From: Kappaphycus alvarezii
Lineage: Eukaryota > Rhodophyta > Florideophyceae > Gigartinales > Solieriaceae
Direction: 5' to 3'
Length of the DNA: 64,000 bases
Assembly (NCBI GenBank): GCA_002205965.3
Contig: NADL03000704.1
Coordinates: 186,001 to 250,000 of the forward strand
The position numbers and the translations under genes were made by a program. A model generated the notes under the pieces. That model had not been told where the DNA came from. It did no database searches and saw nothing but the letters and a program-made list of their open reading frames with translations. This document shows, in pieces, positions 21,893-31,029 of this stretch (position 1 is its first letter; each line of letters begins with the position of its first letter).

Positions 21893-22900
21893 CTAGAAGG
21901 CTGGCTCGAGGCCAGCTGGGACGAGTCTGCCTCGAGAGGGAGTAGCGATGAAAGATTGGTACTTTCTGTGCTTCCCTGCTCGGGCTGCGTTGCGGGAGGT
22001 CAAGGGATTAAATATGTTGACTCTCCTGTTGATTGTAGTTGTCTGGAAAACCATGGGATAGACCGGATATATCTTCCAAGAGTAAAACACCCAAACCTTT
22101 TCCCCTCTCCTGTTCGATGGTGCGAGAGGATTGACAAAGGTGATGTCGAAGAAGTCAGTCCCCCCGCGGCGTCCCATTGCCCGAATATCCGGTCTGGCGT
22201 GGTGGAGGCCCTCTCGCGGCTCAACGACGGGATGACGGGCGGCTTAGGCCCGGTCCCTAGCCAAAAGGTTCACTTGCCGGTCGTGACGAATGGTCTTAGG
22301 GGCCGTGCAGACAGTGGAGGTGGTGGACACCATAGGCGTCCAACGTGTGAGGGCAGTTTGGTCCTGGGCGTGGTGTGCCAGGAGCAAACAGCGGGACTTG
22401 AAAGTGATACAGGAGCCACTGGGAAAATTAGCGGGCCTCGATGTGCGTTTGTAGTCCGGTACATGGCGCACAGTATACCCACTCTTTGGAGCCCGGAAGC
22501 GCCATCGATGCTTTCCTCCTACAGTCTCCGGTGGGAATCACCTGTTGCACTGCCTCATGAGAAGCATCCGTCAGTGTCTTCAGCGGTGATGCTTTTTGAG
22601 AGCAGAAAACGTTGAACGGAATAATCTTGGACGATAGGCAAGACAGGGACGATTTCCGATGAGCGTCCACGGCGGCGGGTATGTTTCCAGAGACTTGATT
22701 GGCGGTGGCAGGAGGTGTTTGGCCAGCTTGTCCGTTGCCGAACTTGATGCGAGGAAGGCTGTAGGGCCGATATTTTTCGCGGAGGTGAGCCCTATTCCCA
22801 AGGAAGGCTTTTGGGGTCCGTGGGTTTTACCGGCAACTAGAGCTCTCGGAAGATTTCGGAGTCAAGAACACTCCTTAGGACCGATCGTTTTGGGTGTAGA
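21893..22900 (-). pseudogene. Degraded family-B-like LINE C-terminal half
   Basis: Minus-strand pieces match the family-B order: GIGLTSAKNIGPTAFLASSS, then KTLTDASHEAVQQ, SMALPGSKEWVYC, and the RLE end GTDFFDITFVNPLAPS. Several frameshifts separate them. A 74-bp family-C LINE 3' end is inserted within the last block without breaking its frame. The 5' half is missing. Confidence 0.7.
22031..22104 (-). mobile_element. 74-bp insertion of a family-C LINE 3' end
   Basis: Flanked by direct repeats CTCTCCTGTT (22021-22030 and 22105-22114). The insert read on the minus strand begins at the C-rich end, GGGAAAAGG on the minus strand being the complement of the plus-strand end ACACCCAAACCTTTTCCC; the LINE-sense strand is plus. 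It is nested in the degraded LINE at 21893-22900. Confidence 0.85.
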
Positions 22901-23150
22901 ATTTGGCGCGTGCGCCTTCCACATGCACTATACTGCACAGAATGACTGCAGTACAGTACAGTACAGTACAGTAGTCATAGTTTGAATTACTGAGCGGTTA
23001 CAGTTGGGCGAGCAGTACAGTACCTGATTGTTTGAATATTTGAATTCTTGCGAAGTCAGCGGAACTTCCGACAGCTGCGTTTCTATTTGCTATTGAAGCT
23101 TCGCAACACATCCGGTAAACTCAACCGCTTGAGTCCCAACACTGGCCGGC

Positions 23151-23194
23151 CATCGGACACACGCCGTGTGTCCGCACACGCCGTGTGTCCGATG
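23151..23194. repeat. 44-bp perfect inverted repeat over a 17-bp tandem duplication
   Basis: CATCGGACACACG (23151-23163) is matched by its exact reverse complement at 23182-23194. Inside, CACACGCCGTGTGTCCG occurs twice in tandem. Confidence 0.8.
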
Positions 23195-23278
23195 AGTGAC
23201 CCCAGTTCATTGAGGGGTGACCCTCGTTCATCAACCAAAAGCTATCTCAACTTTCACTTTGGACGGATCGTCCTACAG

Positions 23279-23322
23279 ATCGGATATACCTTCCAAGAGT
23301 AAAACACCCAAACCTTTCCCCT
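23279..23322 (+). mobile_element. Family-C LINE 3' end
   Basis: GATCGGATATACCTTCC, AAGAGTAAAACACCC, AAACCTTTCCCC: the standard family-C terminus with no coding sequence attached. Confidence 0.65.
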
Positions 23323-24036
23323 TTGCTTCATGGCCACCGTAGAAGACTCCTTCTCCGCTGGTTCATGCACTGGTTCCCGTTCTACCACCGTCGCTCCAGC
23401 ACACCAAAAGGCGATCCCCATCACCTACACAACGCTCTCCCATTGACAACTCCATATGCTTTACACCGTCCTCACTCCCTTCGTGACATATTAGCAACTT
23501 TGTCGCTTGGCACTTATGGGCACCCCCCAAGGCTGTGGCCTATGTCGGCCCCTTGTTGGGGCTCCCTTCTTCAATAATCGTTCAACCCACCAATTGCTTG
23601 CGAGCAGATTTCAGCGGCGCTGAACCATGGATGGCACTGTACAAATATACATCAAACATCGAAATCCTTTCTGCTATACAGTACAATACAGTATTCACAG
23701 TATACAGTACTTACAGTATACGATATTTACAGTATTTACAGTAAGCAGTAGTACAGTATTATACTGCTCATCGCGGGACTTACTGTACAGTACCGTACTG
23801 TAAATGGGCTACTGTACAGTATCTTGATACCGTAGCCAGTTGGTACTGTCCTGGACATTACAGCACGGTCCAGTAAATGGAGACGGAACGTCCAAGGCCA
23901 CTGCGGACTAGCTAATTTCAATCCCAAGTTTGTAGAATCAGAAGACTAAATGTCATCGCAATTGACCTCTTGCTTCCGTTACCTGATTGGACTAGTCAAT
24001 CAACTCTTTAATCCTGAACAGGCTTACTTGACCGTC

Positions 24037-25017
24037 AAGTTCGTTCCGCCTGCTTACATCCCCCCGCCTACCAAAATCACCACGGAAGAGGTCATTCGTG
24101 CAGTCCGCTCGTTCAAACCTGGCTCCGCTCCCGGCGGCTCGGGCCTTCGCCCCTCCCACCTCGACGAGTTGCTACGCGCTCCGTCCTCCTCCTCCCGTGG
24201 AGGAATGCTGCATTCGCTTACCGAACTCGTCAATGTCCTAGCAGCCGGAAAAGCGCCACCCGCTCTGGCTCCGTGGATCGCGGGAGCACCACTCACCCCG
24301 CTTGCTAAGGCAGACATGACGCCCCGTCCCATCGCCGTAGGCGAGACACTGAGACGTTTGGTGAGTAGCTGCCTCATGTCACAATCCTCTACAAAGGCGG
24401 CGACCTACCTACAACCAATCCAAGTTGGCATTGCGACGAGGGCCGGGGCCGACACTATTGTGCACGCCGTCCGACGAATGGTTAATACAGTTGGCAACTC
24501 ATCAGAATTTGCGCTGCTTTCAGTAGATCTTAAGAACGCGTTTAACCTTTGCAGTCGATCTGCTTTTCTCGAAGCGGTCCAAACGCATTTTCCACAACTG
24601 CTGCGCTGGGTAATGTACTGTTACAACGATCCAGCACATTTGTGGACGGGTTTTGACACACTACGTAGTGTGATCGGTGTCCAGCAAGGCGACCCGCTCA
24701 GCGGCTTGCTCTTCGACGTGGTTCTCCATAGGCTAACCTTGAAGATACAAGACATGCTGACGTTGTCGAAGGGCGACAAAGAGGTCCAAGATATATTCCT
24801 ACAGCTGTGGTATCATGATGACGGCTACATAGTGGCCAAACATGCCTCTCTGCTGAAAGCTATCGCAATTCTGTCCTCTCCCGAGGCAACGCGCCTCGGT
24901 CTACACTTGGCACTTCCCAAGTGTAAAATATGGTGGCCCACAGCTCCAAACGAGGTCGTCACAGCCGCGTACCCCCGGAGATCCAACAATTTTACAGTGA
25001 GGGAACTGTGGTCCTGA
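24037..25017 (+). pseudogene. Family-B LINE: reverse transcriptase frame
   Basis: The frame is open from the truncation point. It shows the RT entry (SFKPGSAPGGSGLRPSHLDE), PRPIAVGETLRRL, motif A (VDLKNAFNL), motif B (GVQQGDPLSGLLFD), motif C (Y-H-D-D) and the D/E region (GLHLALPKCKIWW). After this the C-terminal half continues in another frame that overlaps it from 24930. Relative to the long copy at 8-16 kb it lacks the N-terminal zinc fingers because the copy is truncated. The RT itself looks intact. Confidence 0.85.
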
Positions 25018-26342
25018 ATGCGCCTATCGGCTCAAATGATTTCATGAGGCACTACTTCACCAACCATGTGCTCTCTCTGGAACCCTTCATGCAGGCCGTC
25101 ACGGAACTTCAGAATACACAGGTCTCCTTCCAGATTTTAAGAAACTGCTTAGGAGTATGTAAGTTGGGCTATCTCCTTCGGGTCGTGCCGCCATCGTGCA
25201 CCATCGAAGGAGCCACCTATTTCGACCAGCTGATGGAACAGTCAATGAGGACTTTGGCAGGAGGCGTCCTCGACAGCACAGTCTTTCGGGAACTGCAACT
25301 CCCGCTCAAACAAATTGAGGACAAAAAGCCCACATTAGGAATCGGTCTTACATCAGCCAAAGACATCGGCGCAGCCGCCTTCCTCGCGTCTAGCTCACAT
25401 ACAAACAAGCTAGGTGAGCGATGCCTGCCGTCTGCAGTGAGCGACTTGGCAACTTACGAGGAGGCCAAGATGGCATTCACTCAATGGAATTCATCTTGCC
25501 GCCCGGTCGACAGGCTCCCATTCAGTCGTTTTTGCTCTAACCCTCCATCGCAAAAGACACTGACTGACGCAGTCCATGCTGCAATACATGAAGGGCTTCC
25601 GGTGGCTAGTTGCCGTACACAGGCCTTCAGGGCCTCAATGAGTCTCCCAGGTGCCAAGGAATGGGTCCATTGCCCTCCCACAACAGGCTTGAAAACCGCA
25701 ATAGGCACACGACATTTCTCGGTGTGGCTCAAATACTATTGCCAAGCCCCGCTCTTCGAGCAAGGAACCCCATGTCCAGGAGTCGGTTGCCCGGAAACAG
25801 TGGACGTCCACGGCGACCACTTGATCCACTGCAGGTATGGAGCGCAACGGATCGTCCGCCACGATGACCAGGTCACCCTACTAAGTAACGACCTGAGCCT
25901 TGGCGCAAGGCATCCTGCCGTCGAGCCCCGGTCGCACGGGGAACACAAAACAAGGCCGGACATCAGGGAAACGGGCGCCACTGGCGGCACCGATTACTTC
26001 GATGTGACCTTCGTGAACCCGCTGGCCCCTTCTCACCTCAGAATGAGAACATTCAACCCCCTTACCAGCTTGAACGCAGCCCACGCGGACAAGCTCCGAA
26101 AATACCAGGGATTCTTAGCCAGCTTACCTGGCAGGAACAGACTCGTGCCCGTTCCTATCTCCACACTCGGGGGGTGGCATCCCGAAGCGTTCCGCCACAT
26201 CACGGAGGTAGCCCGAGCAGTCGCCAACCGAGCCCTGGACCAATACTCCAGGGTGAGGACAATTCTCCTCCAACGACACGCGGCGTTGATGGTCACTTCT
26301 AACGCAGCCTGCTTGTCAACCGGTCTACCAGCTACTTTCTAG
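24930..26342 (+). pseudogene. Family-B LINE: post-RT, zinc knuckle and RLE frame
   Basis: The frame is 470 residues, ATG 24930 to TAG 26342, with no internal break. It includes the post-RT helical region, the knuckle (C-P-G-V-G-C then VHGDHLIHC) near residue 290, the RLE pieces T-R-P-D-I and Y-F-D-V-T-F-V-N-P near residues 348-370, and the C-terminal block VPVPISTLGGWHPEAF. The overlap with the RT frame is placed as in the long copy; by contrast, family H at 47.15 kb reads through this point in one frame. The stop codon lies in a hairpin. Confidence 0.8.
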
Positions 26343-26348
26343 CTGGTA
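26326..26348 (+). other. Stop-codon hairpin of family-B LINE
   Basis: TACCAGCTA, loop CTTTC, TAGCTGGTA: a perfect 9-bp stem with the stop TAG as the first bases of the 3' arm. Confidence 0.7.
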
Positions 26349-26465
26349 CACACGCTCAAGCACTTGCAATGTAGGTCCCGCCAATGGTTTGATTACAAAT
26401 ACAGAGGACTCTCAACCGTTCCATTACTCGCAGTAAACTAAACCAATTTTCCCCCCTTGACCGTC

Positions 26466-26790
26466 TGAAAGTCTACTGCAACCAAAACGATATCCTCCTC
26501 TACCGCGTCGGGATTGATATCTATGGCGCCTTGGGCGACGACAGCAGGGGTTTTTTCCGACGCCTTGCTTCCTTCGCTGCTTCCCGTCGCGGTTCCTCCC
26601 CTCAACAGGAGCTCCGCGACTTCGTTACCCTTTTTGCATTTAGTCTCCAAATAATGCAGGCGCGACAGGTTTCTACCCGCCGCCCGCATCCGTAGTTAAT
26701 TTATGAATACCCTCCGCACGCTTCAGTGCGACATTGTACAACCCATAAAGATTTACCACCAGTGAAAGTCAACTGCGTGTTAAAAACCAC
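26466..26790 (+). mobile_element. Family-E LINE 3' end (5'-truncated)
   Basis: The coding end reads GIDIYGALGDDSRGFFRRLA, then FAASRRGSSPQQELRDF, to a stop at 26695. The 3' UTR follows with the hairpin CGCAC (26715-26719) / GTGCG (26726-26730) and CATAAAGATTTACCACC. Confidence 0.75.
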
Positions 26791-26814
26791 AGCTGTAATG
26801 CAAATTCAGAAAGG

Positions 26815-26955
26815 GGAAATTACTGGGTTATTTTAATGTATGGAAAATGTGATCAGTCGTATCCACGCCACTGGGAGTGCGTGACGCCGGATAAGTCGTC
26901 ACTGAGTTACGCTGAATAACTTTCCCTAGAGGGCCAGCTCAATGCCGGCGAACGT
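26815..26955 (-). mobile_element. LINE family-A 3' UTR
   Basis: The minus-strand end is ACATTAAAATAACCC then AGTAATTTCCCC. The body shares GGATAAGTCGTC and GGCTCAATGCCGGCG (plus strand) with the copies at 6.8 and 30.5 kb. Confidence 0.65.
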
Positions 26956-26959
26956 AGGA

Positions 26960-27890
26960 AGTGGTGGGAATGTGGGGAGCTTTAATGTTTGATAGATATG
27001 GTCGGTTGTGGTCCGGGATATCCTAGAGGGTGACCAGTGGTACCTCTAAATTTTCTCTAAAAGGCCAGCTCGAGGCCAGCCAGCAGGCATGGTGCGTTGG
27101 ACATTACGGCTGCGGCAGCGTGCCTTTGGGTGAGTCTCGCTCGGACCTTGCCATAGGTCTCCACCACCTAACGGCCACGTTCTGCGCGACATCAGTTGGC
27201 ACCCTATAGGCGTCTGGGCGCCAACCTCCGAGAGTGGATATAGGGATAGGGGCTAGCCTAACTCTCACGGAAGTTGCAGTAGAAGATTCATATCTCCTAT
27301 GCTTCGCAGAAACGGCCACATTGAGAGAGATGAGCGGATTAAAAGTGTGTTCCCTCCAGTGGGAGGGCGCCTGGGGGTTGACGAACGTGACGTCGAAGAA
27401 GTCCGTACCTCCATTGCTTCCCATCGCCCGGGTGCCTGGCCTCGTGTGAGGGACCCGTCCCGCGGTTCGATGGTGGGATGGCGGGCCGCTTTCTACATGT
27501 CTTGCGCGAGGAGGACGAATTGATTGTCGTGTCGTCGGGTTCTGAGCCCACTTTGCCTACAATGCGGGAGGTGATCCCTGAAACAGTCGAGGGTTTCGGG
27601 TGAGTTTCTTCTCCGGCACGACACGTCCGAAGGGAACAGCGTGACTTTGAAGAAGTATTGGAGCCACACCGCGAATTCATGGGGGTCAGTACTGGTCTCA
27701 AGGCCTGGGGATGGGGCGCACTACATCCATTCCTTGGCATCAGGGTGGGCCATGGAAGCGCGGAATGCCTGCCTTCTCTGATCTCCAGGGGAAATACTTT
27801 CCTACACTGCTGCATGTGGATTGCGTCAGTGAGTTTTTCTTGCGATGATTCGGTACGTGAGCAAGAGGCAGTAAATGGGTAAATCAAGGT
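26960..27890 (-). pseudogene. Degraded LINE C-terminal fragment with a family-D-like 3' end
   Basis: Minus-strand pieces in order: KLTDAIHM near 27850, a knuckle region, GTDFFDVTFVNPQAPS near 27400, PIPISTLGGWRPDAY near 27240, and a 3' end CATATCTATC, AAACATTAAAG, CTCCCCACATTCC near 26965. Many frameshifts; no RT. Confidence 0.65.
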
Positions 27891-28368
27891 TAGTTCAAAA
27901 TATTTAGCACTTCCACTGGGTAATTAAACAAGGGTAGTACAAATGCAATAATTGCAGTTTACAATTTGGTATATATTTAGCAGTCATTCAAATGATTTGT
28001 TATTTTGTCAAATGGGGGAAAGAGGAGGTTCGTTTACTCTGACAGATGTTTTGGCTGTAACCCAATCACATTTCATATCTGATTATTACATTGGATTTAC
28101 ACTAAATCTGACCCCAGAATCTCGAGACATGTGTCTTGAAGTATGTTCTGCAGTACACCGCGATTATGCCGAATCTCCCAAAACTGCGTACATACCCCAC
28201 CACCTGACTTCGGGACGGGGCTCATGCGTGATCCCCACTCTAAACTCCAGGAAATAAAAGGTCTCTTTTATTCTCTCTATTGTTCAAACTCGATAGTGCT
28301 ATCAAGAGAAGAGAATCTTTTACTCTTTTTACTTATCTTGAGTGTACACCGACTGACCGACTATTCAG
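27891..28368. other. Spacer between LINE fragments
   Basis: No gene is recognised. AATAAAAGGTCTCTTTTATT near 28252 is a perfect hairpin and may belong to the 3' UTR of the family-F LINE on the minus strand. A C-rich LINE terminus-like string (minus: GTAAACGAACCTCC, TCTTTCCCCC) ends at 28014. Confidence 0.35.
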
Positions 28369-29740
28369 TTACGAGCTAACTGGATGGACCACATCGGTCA
28401 CGTGCAGTGGGGCCCGCGATATGATGGCCATAGCCACCGACGACCACAAAGTGCAACTGATACGCTGGTAGATGCGTGTGCGAATCGTAGCGTCCGAGGT
28501 GTGGCATTTCGTGGCTACACGTGGCACAAACTCTTCGATAAATAATGCGGTATCCGGAGAAGGGGCACCGAGGGAGTCGAAGACCAGAGGTTGGAATCGG
28601 AAACCTGGGTCCCGGGAGGGCAGAGAGGGGGGGACCAGGCGCCTTGACAGCTTGTGCTGTAGGTCCTGGATCTTGCGATGGTGCATGAGGGCGGCAGCCC
28701 CACCGGCGACTTGCGTCGCTTTGGTGATGGAGGTCTGCTTGAACGGAGACGTGACGGCGACGTCACATGCAATGGGTCGGTCTGGTAGGGCAGGTTCAGT
28801 GTCACGGGGGGGATGCACGAGGAGAATGTCAGCGGGCCTGTAGTCCGTCCCGGGGAGGAGATTCTCAGCTTCGAACTCGTAGTCAAGGCCGGCGGCACGG
28901 AACACGTGCCACGCGAATACATTGCGAACGGAGTTGTGGCGGTGAATGCGCCCGAACTCTGAGACGCAGCGGTCGGCGGCATGGTCACCGTGGACATCCA
29001 TGTCCTGCTGGCAGTGGTGGCATTTCAATGGCACCGAGTCTATGTAGACTGGGAGACCGAGGTGCCTGCGCAGCATGATGCTCCAGTGTGCTGATGACAC
29101 CTTCGTCGCTGTGGTGGGGTGGGCCCATAAGAACGCCGCCGCACCGGTGCTACGGAAGGCCAAGCCTCGAATCCGGCGACGTGTGGATGTGTCGGAGTGG
29201 CAGCTAGGATGTGGCACTCTCTTCCATAGTTCATCCTCCCAAAACTCCTTTGCCCTGGCTTCTTGCTGCGCCCGATTTAGATGAGATTGCAGGTTGACGG
29301 GCATGGCGGCAAGGGAGGCGGGTTTAAAGGGGCCTAGGTCGGTGGCAAACGGGTCATCTTGGATCTGTCGGACGAAATCGCGCAGGGGCCGGCGTGCCTG
29401 GTTGACGAGGAAATGTCGGTCACCCCGTGCCTGTTTCCCAAGGACGGCGACGGAGCGGGGTGTTGCATAGTCAGCGGTGCGTAGGCGGGCGGGGGCAGCT
29501 TCCAGAATGCTGGCGGCGACAGCCGCGTGCAGTGCAGGGCCAATCCTTGAGAACCCGTGCCCCCGAGACGGAGTGGGAGACAAGCTTGTTCCCATGCGTC
29601 GTCGGTGAGGGGGACCTTACGGAGCGTGGCGTAAGCGGCTCGCTGCACTGAGTCGAACTCCCTTGCAGGCTCCGCGGCATCAAAAGATATTTCACTTGTA
29701 GCGGACTTAAATGTTTTACGCGATCTTCAAACCCCTCCAA
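28369..29740 (-). pseudogene. LINE family F, post-RT, zinc knuckle and RLE
   Basis: The 408-residue minus-strand frame (28369-29595) ends a LINE protein. It has a knuckle (C-H-H-C-Q-Q-D-M-D-V-H then H-A-A-D-R-C) near residue 195, then RHNSVRN, the RLE pieces Y-R-P-A-D-I-L-L and A-C-D-V-A-V-T-S-P near residues 265-290, and a C-terminal tail. The frame at 29471-29740 supplies the upstream region (LRLGGTGSQGLALHCT). It is the most divergent RLE-LINE in the window and its C-terminal half is intact. The RT is absent, so it is 5'-truncated with one frameshift near 29590. Confidence 0.75.
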
Positions 29741-29744
29741 TCAG

Positions 29745-30080
29745 AGCGTCAGTGCAGTGTAGAGGAAGCATAGGTTTGTTGTACTGCGGTGAGAAAGTAG
29801 TTTACAGCCCTAAGAAGCTATGTTATAGCGATGTCCAGGGATAGACCGTAAAACGAGGAGTGAAGGTGTCATTGACCAGTTACTAAAAGGTAGTTATTAG
29901 TCCTGTCAACAGGTATGCCGCGTTTGAAGCAACCTGCAATTCTCATGAGTTTATTTATGGTAAACTTAAAATTTACCCTGAATTTTAATTTCTTTACGAA
30001 ATGGAGACCTTTAATTTGATTTTTAGTGGGCCAGCTAAACAGACTCAACCCAGCACCGCGTAAATCGATGCCCACGCCAA
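29745..30080. other. Unassigned spacer
   Basis: AT-rich sequence without a recognisable gene or repeat. Confidence 0.3.
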
Positions 30081-30084
30081 CAGA

Positions 30085-30540
30085 AGGGAAGGAAGAAAAT
30101 TCCACCACCGACACACCTGCGGGGCAAGGCGGTGTTAGCTTGAAAAACTCCCTATGTAAGCGCGATGCTTACAGAGAGCGGCGACGACGTCAACATGTGC
30201 TCCCGTTTTGCGGCCTCGGACACAACCAGCAGAACCACGGGACCCAGGACCCTCGCTTGCTGTCCAAAAGGACAGCCGGATTAAGTGCGGCACCGTACGC
30301 TGAGCGTTGCAGAACTTGATTCAGGTAGAGAGCCCGCCTTACAAGCCATTCCCAGTTCGAGGACCCACGTGCGCTGGGGGCGCGGGAAGACAATCCACTT
30401 GAAAAGACATGGCCAACGGCATTGCAGCGGAAGCCCAGTAAACGAAAAGCCGTCTGTAAGATGCACGAAGGAACGAGCGTCCGGTGCCCGCGCCCATAGT
30501 AGCGCGGGCGCCGAGAGCGGCGGGATGAAGGTTGGAGAAA
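30085..30540. other. GC-rich block with three strong hairpins, unidentified
   Basis: Three stems stand out. TGTAAGC/GCTTACA (30155-30173) has a 5-nt loop, GCTGTCC/GGACAGC (30259-30276) an AAAA loop, and CGGTGCCCGCGC/GCGCGGGCGCCG (30482-30513) an 8-nt loop and one G-U pair. Frames on both strands exist but show no protein motif. The block ends where a family-A LINE 3' end begins. It could be a structured RNA gene, a piece of an intron-like or LINE 5' RNA, or GC-rich noise. I found no match to rRNA, 5S, SRP or U-snRNA consensus words. Confidence 0.35.
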
Positions 30541-30545
30541 GCCAA

Positions 30546-30690
30546 GGGGGAAATTTGTGGGTTATTTTAATGCATGGAAGATGTGGTCGGTTATATCCAC
30601 GCGGCTAATGCGTTATGCGGGATAAGTCGTCGCTGATGGGTAACACTACAGTACATGACCTTCCTTACAGTGCGGGCTCAATGCCGGCGA
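30546..30690 (-). mobile_element. LINE family-A 3' end
   Basis: Nearly identical to 6809-6960 (shared TTATTTTAATGCATGGAAGA, GTGGTCGGTTATATCCACGC, GGATAAGTCGTCG). The coding end is lost. Possible short target repeat AAAGC on both sides, weakly supported. Confidence 0.7.
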
Positions 30691-30782
30691 GTAAAGCGAA
30701 GAGTAAGAGCAAGGAACAAAAGCTACCGCTGGTACTGTACCAGAATAACCTTAGATTCATATTATTTTTTCTTATTTTTTTC

Positions 30783-31013
30783 TATTTATCATTGTGGTGG
30801 TAAATCCTTCTGGGTTTTACAATGTCGCACAGAAGCGTGCGGAGGGTATTCATAAACTAACTACGGATGCGGGCGGCGGGTAGAAACCTGTCGCGCCTGC
30901 ATTATCTGGAGACTAAATGCAAAACGGGTGAGGAAGTCGCGGAGCTCTTGTTGAGGGGAGGAACCGCGACGGGAAGCAGCGAAGGAAGCAAGGCGGCGGA
31001 AAAAATCCTTGCC
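30783..31013 (-). mobile_element. Family-E LINE 3' end, head-to-head with the next copy
   Basis: On the minus strand this reads the last ~55 codons (FFRRLASFAASRRGSSPQQE to the end) and the 3' UTR with hairpin CGCAC/GTGCG near 30829-30844. It is 5'-truncated at 31013, beside an oppositely oriented family-E copy. Confidence 0.7.
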
Positions 31014-31029
31014 GTTTATCATTAGTATT

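Larger units (their letters stand above)
22900..23940. other. Spacer with short repeats and LINE ends
   Basis: No gene is recognised. It contains runs of ACAGTACAGTACAGTA (22940-22975), a 44-bp palindromic block at 23151, a family-C LINE 3' end at 23279-23322, and a second GTACTGTA-rich stretch at 23660-23880. A pyrimidine-rich stretch 23330-23570 recalls the family-E 5' region but no frame is convincing. Confidence 0.4.
24037..26456 (+). mobile_element. LINE family B, 5'-truncated copy with target duplication
   Basis: A 2420-bp insertion flanked by the 9-bp direct repeat TTGACCGTC (24028-24036 and 26457-26465). It starts inside the linker before the RT (AAGTTCGTTCC), so it is 5'-truncated, and ends AAACCAATTTTCCCCCC. 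Its two reading frames are long and nearly undamaged, and the last ~280 bp match the copy at 62.28-62.56 kb almost base for base, which suggests recent family-B activity. It landed beside a family-E fragment. Confidence 0.9.

Noticed and set aside
23151-23194. A CRISPR-like array
   Set aside because: Only two 17-bp units without spacers, in a eukaryotic transposon region.
30085-30540. Ribosomal, 5S, SRP or spliceosomal RNA
   Set aside because: None of the conserved words of these RNAs were found; only strong hairpins support an RNA gene.
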